Assembly (NCBI GenBank): GCA_003342815.1
Contig: PTEX01000013.1
Span: 3,202,786-3,266,785, forward strand
From: Eudromia elegans
Lineage: Eukaryota; Chordata; Aves; Tinamiformes; Tinamidae
Direction: 5' to 3'
Length of the DNA stretch: 64,000 nt
The notes beneath the pieces were generated by a model. The model made no database searches, was not told the DNA's origin, and saw only the letters and a program-made list of their open reading frames with translations. Each line of letters begins with the position of its first letter. Position 1 is the stretch's first letter. A program made the position numbers and the translations under genes. This document shows positions 15,848-28,792 of this stretch, piece after piece.

Positions 15848-17057
15848 TTGTGAGCAGACTTGGTATTTGTAATCAACAGAGATGTACTTTTTATGGAAGG
15901 GTTTGAGGCATAGCAAAATGTGAATTAGCCACTTCAGATTTCTCTTGCACAAACAATCTGAGTTAAATACATTCACATATCCAAATAATTTCAGCACCAC
16001 ATAATTGTGATGGGTCAAGAATGTGGAATTTTACTCTTGGCAGCTGAATCCACCTCAGCAGTTGTTATTTGTAATAATGAAGTAATGTGCAATGTTATGG
16101 GATGCTCCTTTTCTTTCGGTGTAAAGAGCTACTAAGGTTCAATTCCAAAGACCTATTTGTTTTGCACACCACAGTCAAAAATTCATTAGAATTATTTTGC
16201 AAGATATGATTTAAAGATAGAAATGAATCTTTATTTTCTAGTTGCTCTAGCAGAATTTGCAAAATTACAAAGAAATATTTATTCTGCATTAAATTCCATT
16301 CTTGTGCTTTGTTTACAGCACCTATATATTATTGCTCTGAAATTCTAAATATGGCATGTGTGACACTGAAGTATTAACATGCAGCTGATCCTAGCATTAT
16401 TTCTTTAAAAAGATCAGTCTGCAACTGGAAAACTGCTTGAAAATATTTCGTTTTGAAACAGTAAGGAGGAGATAATAGAAACATTTTGAAATAATCACTT
16501 CTTTAGGCCAGTCAACTCTTTATTCATCCACTCATATGTGTACCCTGATGCAATCAATCCAATAAACAACTTTAATGGAAGAAGTCTGATCAAAAAACAG
16601 AGCTAGAGTATTATAACTTTTCATTTTAAAAGTCTGTTAGGGAGAAATAGTTAGACATTAAGACTAGTCAAATCGATTTCACTGTAGAGATAAAAATATC
16701 CTGCCTCTTCCAGCAGGTATTCTTGCAGATGCCACAGCTGACAGTCAGCCTCATCCGTTAGAAGTTGTAGAAAAAAAAAAAAAGATATTAAAATATTTTA
16801 ATGTAGTTTTGATATGTTTTTGTGTTGCAGTAAAGTTTCCATTCTGGCTTATGATACCATTTCCATTTCTGTTTTACACATCTCATGGCAGTGTTTCAGA
16901 GATATTCCAGTAGTGTAATTTTGCACAGCTAGAGCCAATGGCAAGAAACAAAACAAAGCTGTGTTTGGCTTTTCTTTCTAAAGTCACTGCAACAGTAGTT
17001 GGCTTTGAAACAGATCAAAATACTTAGATTTGTTTATTAGATTTTTGCCTTAGCTAG

Positions 17058-17142
17058 CATACAATTCTTCATACAATACTTCATAACATACAATAACATA
17101 CAATACTTACATACATAACAATAACATACAATACTTCATACT
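17058..17142. repeat. Degenerate tandem repeat (cataacatacaata-type)
   Basis: Units such as acaatacttcata and ataacatacaata recur five to six times with variation across about 85 bases. It is a low-complexity, AC/AT-rich tandem array of no evident function. Confidence 0.8.
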
Positions 17143-19940
17143 ATGACCATCTGCTGTAAAGCTGCCTCACATTAATTTGAAATGCCCACAGAAGTATTTT
17201 CAGATAATAATTCCTGTTAGCTGTGACTGAATTTTTTCTTTTTTCTTTTTTTTTTTTTTTCTCCTTGCATAGATAAATAAGCATACAAACATCTTTTATC
17301 TAGAAATTCCCAACATTCACAAGATTCTTTCCATTTAGGTGTTTGATTAATCAGTAGCTCAGATGTTACCATAAAATTCTTCCTACACAGACTGCCTAGT
17401 GAAAATAAAACATTATCAGCATTGCATTTTGCTACATGTTCCATTGTATCTCAATGGTCTGTGAATTGAGCCATTAACTGTTATTAAAAGAAGAACATGA
17501 TCAGTTGCTGGCAGAATCTTATTTTTAAATAGATAATTTGTTGGAGTCCAAGAAGCATTGTCATTAAGCTTATTTTGCCAAGTTTTTCCCTGCATTTGTC
17601 TGTCTGCAATTAAGGCCTATAATGGGTGTAGAATGGCAGTAAATAGCTAAATAATATGTATAAAATGCTTTGCTTTAACAGCTCAAATGTGAGATGAAAT
17701 AAAATAAATCGACTCCATTCTTTGTGGGTTTTGTATGTTCTTTATGTTACCCTTTTTGACAGCATTGTTACTGCTCAGGTGAGTGTAAAAACATGCTATT
17801 TTTGAAAATGTAATTAAGGTTGCTAATGTCTTGTGGCAAGTAGACGTAAGTTTTGGTAGTGTTATTAGCAAAAACTCAAGGAGCTGTGCCTCTTTCCTAG
17901 GTTAGTGTTGTTCAGCAGGAAATCTTATACCAGAAAGTCAGGAACTGCCTTAAGATGTTTGCAAGACTTTTATCATATTCTTCTGAGACTTCTAAATACA
18001 AATACTCTTCAAGCTGTAAGTATATGTATACTGAGATAGCTGCAGCAGTGCTTCCTCTTCAAGCGTTACTTGGAAACAGAAACAGCAGTTGTTCCAAGGA
18101 AGAGGATTTACAAAGTCTTCAGATTATCTTCCACCCCTCCCCACTCCTTATTAAGGAACATCAGAAGCCAGGATCCCTTCCCTCTTACTAAAACTTCTCC
18201 GGAGTTTAGGGTTAAGCTTTCCTGCATAGCAGCTTATTCACACCGTGGCATGGTGAGCCTGCAGCTGCCAAACAGACGCATTTCCCATGAGTCGCGTTCC
18301 CTTCCTAGGGCAGCGTGTTCAGGTCACTGAAACATCTCCATTTCCCTGTCTACCTGTAATCCAGCTAGAAAGCTAATTGAAAGCACTGAAAGAAATAATA
18401 GGTTTTGTTTTGCTTTTTAATGGTCATAAGTATTTTTTATTTGAATTCCACATAGCAAAAGGTTATAGTCAAGTTTGTTTACAGGCACAGTATGCAGGAC
18501 TGAAGGGTTTTTTTCCTAATGATCTCTGGAAAAGGTCTTGCAGCTTTTCGAGTATGGAAGTTCTGCTTGTCTAAAGTGGATTCTCTTTATTGTTTGAGGG
18601 GTTGCTTGTTTGTTTGTTTTTGCAAGAGAAACTGTACACTTTACCAGTATAGGTTGATAGAAGTTGTATCTACAGTATAAGAGAGTATGTCTAATAAATC
18701 TATCAACAATGTAAGTCTGTTTTTAATGCAAGCCAGCTTAAAAGTACTGTAGAAAACATTACCAGAGCAATGGGAGTTTCAATAAGTCATGACTGACTGA
18801 CAGTAGTAGATGGATTGACTCCAGTAAAAATGTATTAGTTTTTAGTAGAAATCAGTTTCCTACAATTCTTTTTTCCTGTCCTACAACAAAACATATTGGA
18901 AATACTTTGACCATGCTGAGAGATTGCTTGAATTTCAATTTTTTAAAAGAAAAACCTTCAAGTCACTGAGATTTCATCAACTCAGTCTCTTGCATCTGTC
19001 AGAACCATGATTCTGAACTATGAAAAGTGGTTTGATTTCCTAAGAGATATTCCATCTATAGAAAATTATGCTTTTGGCCTGACTGCTTATAGCATTGCTC
19101 TGAGGCATTTAAGTATTGGTAAGTATGACCTCTGAAACTGAATATAATTCATTAGTATTTGAGTAATCTATGTTTTGTTTTAATATATTTACACTGGTTA
19201 AACTTGTGAATGCAAAAGATTATGAAAGTAAGATTATCATTCAGAATATTTGAACATAAAAATGTTCAGCTTAACTCTTCCTGAAGCCTTTATGTTGCTT
19301 TTCATCATTAATTCTTGTGGATTTTTCTGGAGGGGAAAAAAAAAAAAAAAGTGCAAACCTATATATGTGATATAGCATTTTCTGTCTTTTCTACTAGTCA
19401 AGTAAAGTTGTTTTTCCTATACCTTGCTAGGCCAGTTTTCTAAGCCTTACTCTTACTTCATCATTTATTTTAAGAGATTTAAAAGATAATGATACAAAAA
19501 AATTGCAAGTATCTGCGGATTAGGCCTTTAACTTACTTTTCTATAATTGATACAGGATCACAGTTTTCCACAGTTTCAGACTGACATAAAAGCCTTAGAG
19601 TTAGGAACCGCTTTGCTGGATCATGCTGACCCATCTTCAGCACTAAGTTTCGTTGGAGCAGCTGTTTGACTCCTATAACTTGCAGATTGGCATCTGATTT
19701 TTCCCTCTCAAGTGTTTCAGGTTACTTCAAGCATCTGACATTCGTGAAATAAGTGCAGTATTTCATCTAAAATCTTCTGACTGTTAAAATCTTCATACGT
19801 GTGATACCAGCCCTCTCATTTCTGTTAGTGAAAGACAGGATCTACCATAAAGCATAAATACTTAAGTACAGATGTGTAACTCTCTAGAACGTGAATAGCA
19901 ATGATACTCAGTACGTTCATTATCTGAGAGAACACTTTTG

Positions 19941-19960
19941 TGTATATATATATATATATT
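19941..19960. repeat. (TA)n microsatellite
   Basis: About nine TA units preceded by tgtg. Simple sequence. Confidence 0.85.
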
Positions 19961-21498
19961 TGCTATAGATTTCTTTTTTATGCTTTTTAACTATGAGCAT
20001 ATGAATACTTGTAAAATTATAGCTTGGAATGACTGAGTTTATGCAATTTTTATTCCTTTGTTTCTACAAACAAAAATAGGTCAGCAACTCAACATTTGCT
20101 ATTGGCCAGGAATTAAGTAGAAAAAAAAATCTAGGAATCGTTCCACTTGCAAAAATGTTGGAACAGAAGGAAATTTATCATCTAGAGGATCCTCTTATCC
20201 TTCGGATTTTGCGTTGTACCTATCTGAGGTTCTTTCAGTAAGCATGTGTGATGTTTTCCTCTAAAGCTGAGAAAATAAATGTGTTTGTCTACATATGTGT
20301 TTGTCTGCAGGCAAACACATTGGGCATACCTATACACATAGCTCTGTAGAGCTGAAGCTATGAAAGTGTAAGTAAAACAATGGAAACAATTGATAAACAT
20401 CAGGCTGTTTGTTAAAATTTTCATCCTACATAGCTCACAGAGCTGTGGCAAAAACTTTTGATTCTGCTAACCCACATTACCTAATGGGAGGTCAGTGAAT
20501 CTGCAGTGTGTTGTGTCAGATTCTGTCTTTATATAAACCTTGCTGGGATTTTTTTAGTTGTGTTGCTCCTCCTAAGCAGTAGTAAGGTGCATTTAGTAGT
20601 TCACTTAAGGTGTCGTCCATTACTATGACTTACTGTTAGAACGAATTAATAAAGCTGAGATTATTTTGTGATGAGAAATTGAAGTATTACAGAGTTTTTA
20701 AAAAAAGTATAGCTAATTAATATTTGACAGTGCAAATAAGATGATATTATTTTTCAAGCCATAGAAAAGCTTTGTGACACTTTATATACTACCTTTGTGA
20801 TCCTAATTGTTTCTGAAAAATACTTTTAGTTAGAAATAGTCTGAAGAAATATTCCTGCATGAAAGGCAGTTTCTAAGGCACACCATGAATGAGCTCTCCT
20901 CTCAGTCACCCAGGGCCAGATCCAGCTGCCATTTCTCACAGTAAACAGTGATGGAGAGAAGGAAAAAGTAAGAGTTGGGAATGTAGGCGATAGGGGAAAT
21001 CATGCAGGATCTTGGCCTAAATGTTCTGTCTGCTGCAAGTCACCCTGTCTTCCCTTCACTTAGTGTAGGTATTACAAATGCAGCCCGGTTAGGTTGAGAT
21101 CCTTCAGATCCTTGCAAACAGCAAGGGGCACTCACTGTTCAGCAGCTATTGAAAGCCAGCGTATTTTTAGGTCATATATGTGGCAAATCAATGCACTTAG
21201 AGTACCACAAACAAAAAGGAAAAATGAAAGGCTGACTTTATGTAATAGTGTGAGGCCTTTGAAGTAGTAACCCCCCCAAAATCAAAGCTTTTGACTCTCT
21301 TATATTTTCAGATTTAGTCACCTTGAGTGTTAGCTGAATCAGCAGTCTCCTGTTGGAGAAGGCGGTAAATTGGTGATGTCCTTTTAAATGATTAGTCTAA
21401 TGTCACAGCCATTATCTACTGATCAGGCAGGAGTCATTAAAGACACAGGTGAAAACTGTGGTCCCTTCTTTACCATTTTTCACTGTCACATATATTCC

Positions 21499-21581
21499 CA
21501 GTAAATAATAAAGCCTCTTTTGAAATGGCAAATACTGACAATTTCTCATCACTGTTTTCAGTAAATAATATATCCTCTTTT
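21499..21581. repeat. Two similar 23-mers at a 60-bp period
   Basis: cagtaaataataaagcctct (21500) and cagtaaataatatatcctct (21560) are near-identical and begin exactly 60 bp apart. The intervening sequence is only weakly similar, so this is either an old 60-bp tandem duplication or a duplicated short motif. Confidence 0.6.
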
Positions 21582-22993
21582 TTTCCTGCTGTTCTTCAAA
21601 GTATTTATTTTCAGATGTTCATATAATGTCAGACAATTTTTGTTCCTATGAAAAGCGTACCTGAAAGTGTTTGGTGTTACAGCTTTTTTGCTGAATCAGC
21701 TGGTATTAAATACTTTTTTGTTTAGCGGGTTGCTGGTAATTTATAATCAACTGGTAAGTAGATCACATGGCTTCCTTTTGTTGGTCTCCCGCTAAGAACA
21801 GGCTCGTTACTTTATACACCTGACATTTTAAGTAGATCCAAATTTCTCTCCAGCAACACAATGCCATTAACTACCAAGGGTGTGATCTATTATAGCCACT
21901 TCTGATTTTATCTGTACGTTAGAGTTGTCTTCTATGTTTGAGACGTCAGACAGCATAAATCATCCTCCAGTTTATAGACATTGCCTGCTCTGCAGCAGAA
22001 GGGTGGTGTTTGATGATTCCTTAATTTTCCAGCCAAATGTGAGGGGTTTTTTTTACAGCAGTCTTATTTTCCTCTGCCTGTTCTCCTCCACCTTTCTCCC
22101 TATGGGTCTGCTTATTTCTTCTTTCACACAGCTGAAGTGCTGATGCACAAACTGAGTATCAACCTGTCCTCCTTAAAAATGGATTTCCATTTTGAGTTGG
22201 TTTCAACCTTACTTGGGGCCTGGTGATCGTGTCCTATAGTCTAGGAGACTTCCCTCGTACTGGGTATTTTGCTTAAAGCCCCCCACCTAGACTATGTATC
22301 ATATGGTAAAGTCCTACCTCAAGAATATGAGCAACTTGCGTGATTTATGTTCCAGTGCCAGAAGAATGTGGAAAGAGCAATGAAGGTAATTTTTATTTTC
22401 TTAATTCATTTGGTTATTTTAAATTGAAATTATTAATTCATAGAAGTGGAAAAGGAGATCTGACTGAGGATTTCTGAAAGTTTGGGGTTTGCAGAATTGC
22501 ACCTGGAGCATGCTTGGGCTGAGGCACAGAGAATAAACCCTATTAAACAAGGAGAAAATGTGGCAGGCCAGCAGGAACCTATGGTGCCAAGGTTTTCCTG
22601 CCTTCAGGAAGATTTGAGAGAGTTTGCTGATGTTGTAACTGTAATTGTATGGGTTTCCTTACCATCATGGAAGAACAGTGTTAGGAGAGCCTTCCTGATT
22701 ACCTTTTTTATTCATTGAACAGTTCCCTGTTTGCTCCCAGTACGCCCTAGGCCCAAAGGCAATCTTCCCATCTGCCTCCACTTCCTACCATTTTCCCCTC
22801 TCAGCCGAGAACAATTACCGGGGGTAGCTTGAGCACCCTTTGAACTAAAATTTATGGATGTTATACAAATAAACATTTTTTCAGTGTTAGAATAATAATA
22901 TGATAGTTATAATAATAATAATTTAAGATATATTGCCTAAAAATGGAACATTTTCAGCAGGTTTATTCCTGTTCCACTTGATTGCTGTTTTTA

Positions 22994-23375
22994 TCACAGA
23001 ATCACAGAATAGTTAAGGTTGGCAGGGACCTCTAGAGATCACCTAGTCCATCCCCCCTGCTCCAGCAGGGATCCCTAGAGCACACGGCACAGGGTGGCAT
23101 CCAGGCGGGTTTGGAAGATCTCCAGAGAAGGAGACTCCACAGCCTCTCTGGGCAGCCTGTGCCAGGGCTCTGTCACCCTCACAGGAAAGAAGTTCCTCCT
23201 CACATGGAGATGAAACTGCCTGTGTTTGAACTTGTACTCGTTACCCATTTTCCTGTCACTGACCACTACCGAGAAGAGTTTGGCCCCCTCCTCCCTACAA
23301 TCATCCCTCAAGTATTTATACATTTTGATTAGATCCCCTCTCAGCCTTCTCTTCTCTAGGCTAAACAGGTCCAGG
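22994..23375 (-). mobile_element. CR1 LINE 3' end, reverse orientation
   Basis: Read on the plus strand it begins with the reversed CR1 tail (tcacagaatcacagaat), then 'ggttggcagggacctctaga', the reversed 3' UTR and C-terminal coding end. On the minus strand it encodes FKHRQFHLHV and [20 protein letters not shown], the same segment as the CR1 at 11.9 kb. It extends further 5' than that copy, to 'aggctaaacaggtccagg' near 23375, and is truncated there. It retains an 82-codon open frame on the minus strand (23075-23323), so it is a fairly young copy. Confidence 0.95.
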
Positions 23376-23799
23376 TCGTTTCATACCTGAGCATGTCACC
23401 AAGCAAAGCAACAATTTCAGAGGCGACTTTTAAGGGGAGTTAGTAGACAGAGCCCCAAAATTGTCACAACTTGTATCTCTAGTGTAGAAAGCACATAGCT
23501 AGAGAATATCAGAGGGCCTAAGTCCAGCCTTTCAACTGTACTAGTTCTGAGTCTGCACACCGTGGAGTACATAATGTTTCAAATGTTTTAATTTCTAAAT
23601 GCAACCTTACAGAACAAGCAAGCCACGGCAAGAGCACCACAAAACCTTCCTGTCATGGTTCGCCCAGCCTTGTGTCTCTCCACTACCTCTGTTAACAAAC
23701 ATCCTAGAAACAAGCAGCAGATTTTTTCCACTCTGTGAGTAATTGTCTGCACAGCAGTGACAGATGTGCAATATAGCAGCTTCTTCAGGAAAAAATTAA

Positions 23800-23965
23800 C
23801 AGTTTGTCCAGCGTGTCAGCTCGCTCTTTTTAGTGCTTCGGAGGTCTTGGCCCCATTATGGATGATTTAGAAATTGAGGCAAGCTAAGACCAGCCGCCTG
23901 AGTTGAAAGCCTTCGTTAGTAGGCCTCATCTGCATTCCAATATTCACTTACATCTAGAAATTGGT
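23800..23965. other. Candidate conserved non-coding element
   Basis: Compared with its surroundings this block keeps CpGs and mixed-composition words (gtcagctcgctc, gcttcggaggtcttggcc, ccagccgcctgag, ccttcgttagtaggcc) without being a recognisable repeat. Conservation is guessed from composition only. Confidence 0.25.
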
Positions 23966-24416
23966 AGGGCCCCTCTGGCCACAAGATGAGTATGGGCTGA
24001 CAATGCCTTGATTTGTTGAGAGAGAGAATAAATGGGTTTTTCAGAAGATGAGGAAATATCACCATTACTGGCCAATTTACAGCATTTTATCTGTTCTTCA
24101 AACATGTCACTTTTGTTATTGTTGCATGGTAATTACATAGTGAAACGGAAAGAAAACAAATTCTGGTTACATATTCAGATGGATTGCAAAATCATATAAT
24201 CCTGATAAATGCCCATTTATGATACACACGGATGAAAGGTTCATTTTAATTTTGAATAGCTAGCACATCCATAAATAGGATATAGGATTAGATCCCACAG
24301 AATCCGATTACCTAAAAGCAAATAGTATTTTTCTTCACTTTTTTTCATAACCAGGAAATTCAATGTTTGCAGGGTATTTAAATAAGCAGGTTTTTTCCCC
24401 AAATACTTAAAGTTAA

Positions 24417-24444
24417 TATAGGTTATATATACATATAACCTATA
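24417..24444. repeat. Perfect 12-bp inverted repeat with 4-base loop
   Basis: tataggttatat (24417-24428) and its exact reverse complement atataacctata (24433-24444) are separated by atac. It is AT-rich and could extrude as a cruciform or be read as a short RNA hairpin. The stem is too short for a microRNA precursor. Confidence 0.85.
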
Positions 24445-25581
24445 ATCATATATAAAATATTTATATATGGTGTATTTTTTAAATGTAATCATTTAGGACT
24501 ATTCAACTATGACTTTTTTTTTTTTTTTTAATAGTATTCGTATTGGAAAATAGTCTAAAACACCCTTTCCATGTTACTGTTGTGAAGTCACTTTGATAGC
24601 CCCCTTTACTGTTTTTGTGGTGACCATCATTGACTTACTCATCCTCTAAAGTTTTTTGTTTGTTTTTTAATATGCTTCAAGGTAAAATAGCGAATGTGCA
24701 AAATGGCTACACAAAATCTGTCCTTGGAGAAGCACCTGTAAGATAAATCACTGGAGCTGTCTCAAAGCATTCAGGAACAGTAAGTGGTTTTCTGTAGTTC
24801 TGAACATTTTGCTCTATCTCTGATTATCACAAATGTGTTACAATTTACCTTTTAAATCCCTTTGAGGATTGTCACACGATGCTCGTGAACACTAGATACT
24901 AGAAATACTTGTTTCTCACAGTGAAAAATTAACCAGGAACCTGAAATCCATTCTTTTTCCAAGGATTCAGGGACTGTAATCCCTGCATCCTCACAGGTAC
25001 TTAGTTTTGGAAATTGTAATGTTGGTACATCTGTACCCCAGAGGGAAAACCATGATGTTGGCCACATCTTCGATACGAGCACCAGCACCCTCTCCCCACC
25101 CATGTTCACATCCATGACTAGTGTAACTTCTCCATTCACTGTTTGCTGTCATGGGGCTTTTGTGTCCTAACCTCCTCCTTAACCAACCTTTTTGTGTGAC
25201 TGGGCAATAAAACTGTAACACGGGCAGGAAGAGCAGTCAGGGAATAACCAAAGCGGAGGGATGGCGAAGCTAAAGGGAAGCCCAGATTAGGGAGGGAGGC
25301 ACTGAATAGTTACATTTATGCCCAAAACAGCAGCAGAACTTGTCTTCACTGAGAAGTTGCCAATGCTTCCCCAGAGTCATCCAGCACTTTACTCAGTGCC
25401 GCAGGCGCCTCTCTGCAGTCAACCACAGACCTGGAAAACCAGCCAGCCCCTCGTGACCCTCATGGAAACATGATAAAAGATGGGCTAGCTTTCAAAGCAG
25501 CAATTTGTTATCCTCATTGTCCTGAAATTATTCTGAGGACATTCCGACAAATTGGCTTGTGCATGTATGTGCTTATGTGCA

Positions 25582-25602
25582 TGTGTGTGTGTGTGTGTGT
25601 GT
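25582..25602. repeat. (TG)n microsatellite
   Basis: About ten TG units inside a longer TG/CA-biased stretch (gcatgtatgtgcttatgtgc before, tatgtgcgcatac after). The antisense open frame with an HTHTHTH run is a product of this repeat. Confidence 0.9.
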
Positions 25603-25704
25603 ATGTGCGCATACTTGCGTGCATGTGCTGGGAAAAACATTTCAACTTGAATGCCTTTTTTACCGTTTTGCAATTCAGCCTTCACTTGTCAATCAACATG
25701 ATGA

Positions 25705-25731
25705 GATATATACATATATGTATATATATAA
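25705..25731. repeat. TA-rich simple repeat
   Basis: Alternating TA/CA/TG dinucleotides (gatatatacatatatgtata and onward) lie 100 bp downstream of the TG microsatellite. Confidence 0.8.
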
Positions 25732-28029
25732 ACATTAAGAAAAAATTATGGAGAGAGTTCTATAACAAACAGAAATTTTCAGCTTTGGCAAATCACTGTG
25801 AAACTGTGAAGTTTAATTATTATTTTAGTTATCAGCATCATCTTGAAAGTCTTAGTGATACTGAAATTCCATAAGGTAGTATCTTCTCATAGAATTGCTT
25901 CCAAAATATAGTTTTGTATTTGATTGCAGGATCTGGAACATCAGCCTGTGCTAATGTCTTGCTTAAGCGTCTTCACTTAGGTGCATAAATGTAGGAAGAT
26001 GTGGTTTGTTCTTCTACATTTATCCATAATAGGTGGTATTTTGCAGAGAATTGTGAGGGCAAGGTGAAAGTTACAGAGCATTCAGAGAAAGCTGAAATCA
26101 TGGCAAAGATGCAGATGCACTTCATAGACAATTAAAGTACAGTTTCCTCAATAACCCTTAAAATTACTGGTCAATTGGGGGAAAAAAAAAAAAAAGGAAC
26201 CATGCCTGAACACGGCTGCTGCCGGAGAAGGCTGTGGTTATGCCCTAAGCCCCTGTTCCTGTTGCAGAGTCTGTTTGCAGCTGTTCAGGAATCTGTAGCT
26301 AAGAAAGACAAAGGGATTTATTTAGCTGCAGAAGATTTTCTCACTTTGTTCACACTCCAGGAAAGGCCAAGCATAGGAGGGTTGTGGCTCTCATTCTTAA
26401 GGCCCCCGTATTTTTTGCATGGGTAGCGTGGTAATTAAGTGACTATTTAGGGATTTAAGTAGAAGTGAAATGAGGTTTTTATTGGAACCTTGGAACCCTG
26501 GTCAAGTCTCTTGTGATGAACTGTGGGAGAAACAAAAATAAAAAGGCAGATTGTTCCTACGATTTAGTTAGTTGCACAACCCTCTGCATCCTATTTTCTG
26601 TGACAATATCAAGGTGTAACATCAACCCAACCCAAGCACAAGAGTAGTCAAAGGGGTTCGGTCAGTGCTGATTCCCATGCCTCTCCTTATTGCTTCTCAT
26701 TTGCCTGTATCCCTGTGCTTAGGAGAAGATGTAACAGGAACTTTGTGAAAGTCAAGGCAGATGGGAGGACAGTGGCCTAAAGTAATTGAGTAAATTGTTT
26801 GTAACAGATAGCTCAACCAGCTAAAAGTCAAACTGCTAATCTAGAAGTCACTGTTCATTTTGTTTTTGAACCTCTGTCTTCTGTTTGCAAATTCACTCAT
26901 TTCAATTCACTCTGATGTTTTACTTACATGGCTAGTGAATAAGAGAGAGTTATTAAGGCAAAGCCATTTACATGAGTTAGTTAATCCAGAATGTACTATA
27001 TAAAATATACATGTCAAATGCAAAACACAGAACAGAAATAGCAGCCCTGTTACAATCCACGTAGATCAAAGTCCTGCCTGGTTTCGAGGTCTGACTTAGC
27101 TTGTACCGACATGCAGATATCTAATGGCAGATGCAATCAGAAGAGCTGCCTTTGGCTTTGAATAGAGAGGAGACAGCTAATATTCATAACTTGAATTAAT
27201 CTGCTTAGCCTCAACCCTTCTCTCATTTCTTATGTGCCACCTATGGATTATATGGTAATATGGCAACCTGATCGTCAATATGGAATCTCACAGGCCTCCT
27301 AGTCTTAAATCCAGCGGCAGGAAGTAAGGATTAAGTAAAGCCTGGTAAATTGTAGATTTTCGTCTCCACTGCCTAGGATAGGGAAGCAGTTACTTATTGT
27401 TTAACAATATCACTCTTTCAATAACAAATTCTGCAGGGGCAGATTCAAGAGACTCTGGGGCTGGTGGCTGGAAGGATCTTGTTTGCATCACATAGCAGCC
27501 ATTGCCTCCGAGCACAGATCACAACTAAACTGAAGAGAAGCAAAAGCAATTTTTCTCACTGTCCTCTGCCATTCCCTCCCATAAATAGCAGATTTTTCTA
27601 TGTTAATGTTTCTATTGTTTTAATATTCTTGTTTTCCTCATTCATATTCTAAGATATTATAGTTAGTGCCAACTCATTTGATTTATTATTTAGAGAAAGC
27701 TCTTGTTCAAAAAGTCAGCATTGGATATTAAATGATGATTGCTTGCAATGAATTTCTTCTCAACATCTGCAAAGACAATTTTGCCTTTTCTTCTTCCACT
27801 TAACTCTAAATGAGAGATCTTAAGCATAGTTAAATAGGATTCATAATATCATGCTGACTGAAAATAGTCTTGAAATGGAGAATAAGAAGATGAAACAGTG
27901 ATCACATAAAAAACCCTCTGAATTTAAAAGTGGGAGAAGAGAATATCATCTCTGGGTGTTCATCAGTTTGTCTGGTTATGTGTGTGGTGAGGAGGCAGAG
28001 AACTCCAGGGACAGAGCCACAGGATTAAT

Positions 28030-28570
28030 GGCAATACGGATCTGATTCATTAACTTCCTCGCTCTTCACCAGGTTTCAACCCTTGTCAGAATTACTGTGT
28101 CACGGTGTGATTAGCGATTACAAAAATGTACATAAATTAAGAGAAATATTTTTGTCCACCTAACTATGTGTTACCAAAAAATACAGCAAAAGTATTAGCA
28201 TGAAAATATTTTTTTTTTCACTGAATTGAGTAAGCATTGGGTCAAATCAATATTCATTCAAAAAAAAATTGAAATTATTATTTTGGGGGCAAATAAGTAA
28301 CATTTCATTGCTTTTTTGCTAAGTTGTTTTCATTAACTTCAGCATCTTGGTAAAAAAGTGAGGAAATGCCTGCCTATTAATTTTCATTTATACACAGCTG
28401 CTTTAAAAATCCACGTGCAGTTGAAGCTGCAGAAAGCGCTTCATCTCATTATGCCTGAGAAATAAATGTGAAAGTCACCATAAATAACGGTGCAATTTAA
28501 AAGTTCATTGCTTCTAGTGAGGTTACAAAGATGGGGAAAAGGAACAAAAAAAGAGAAGTAAATTAAAGAT
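28030..28570. other. Candidate conserved non-coding element(s)
   Basis: Two adjacent blocks look non-random. The first (28030-28145) contains gtgattagcgattac, two overlapping GATTA homeodomain-type words, next to tgtcacggtgtg. The second (28390-28570) contains ccacgtgcag, gcgcttcatctcattatgcc and accataaataacggtgcaat, a TAAT/TTTAT-rich mix typical of developmental enhancers. A TAAT-rich stretch by itself is common in AT-rich DNA, so this is only a candidate. Confidence 0.3.
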
Positions 28571-28771
28571 TTAATTAAACCAAATCAACAAGGATATAAC
28601 ACAAAAAAAATTTTATTTTTTTTTATAAATTTCCTGACATAAGTATCTGAAGAGACATTGCTTTTGTGGTTCTTTTTTTATAATTCATCTTCCTCCCCAC
28701 CCCCCGCCCAATATAAATGAGAGTAATAATGGATAGTAATCAGGTAGATTAGCACCTTATTTCTTCATGGG

Positions 28772-28792
28772 AAAAAAAAAAAAAAAAAAAAA
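28772..28792. repeat. Poly-A tract, 21 bases
   Basis: An uninterrupted A run. No SINE body or processed pseudogene was recognised immediately upstream. Confidence 0.9.

Larger units (their letters stand above)
14091..15870 (+). other. GPATCH2: Probable 3' UTR of GPATCH2 (end uncertain)
   Basis: No further open frame continues after TGA at 14088. The sequence is AT-rich, as expected for an avian 3' UTR, with scattered ATTTA-like and poly-U stretches. The end is not visible directly; I place it just after the AATAAA at 15842, which has a T/G-rich stretch downstream. A very short form ending soon after the AATAAA at 14113, or other variant signals, would give a different end. Confidence 0.45.
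15871..22993. other. Intergenic AT-rich sequence downstream of GPATCH2
   Basis: No exon, RNA gene or recognisable young transposon was seen in these 7 kb. Contents are simple-sequence patches: an ATAACATACAAT-type repeat at 17058-17142, a TA run at 19941-19960, a pair of similar 23-mers exactly 60 bp apart at 21499 and 21559, and AAT-rich sequence near 22900. A stretch near 20905-20960 (agggccagatccagctg) weakly resembles the arm of an old palindromic element. All open frames here are short and resemble nothing I know. Confidence 0.6.

Noticed and set aside
18258..18275. Shared word gcagctgccaaacag with 34559
   Set aside because: The match ends after about 15 bases on both sides with no flanking similarity. 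It is compatible with chance in 64 kb.
25470..25874. 134-codon plus-strand frame with a CVCVCVYV stretch
   Set aside because: The stretch is the translated TG microsatellite, and the rest resembles nothing.
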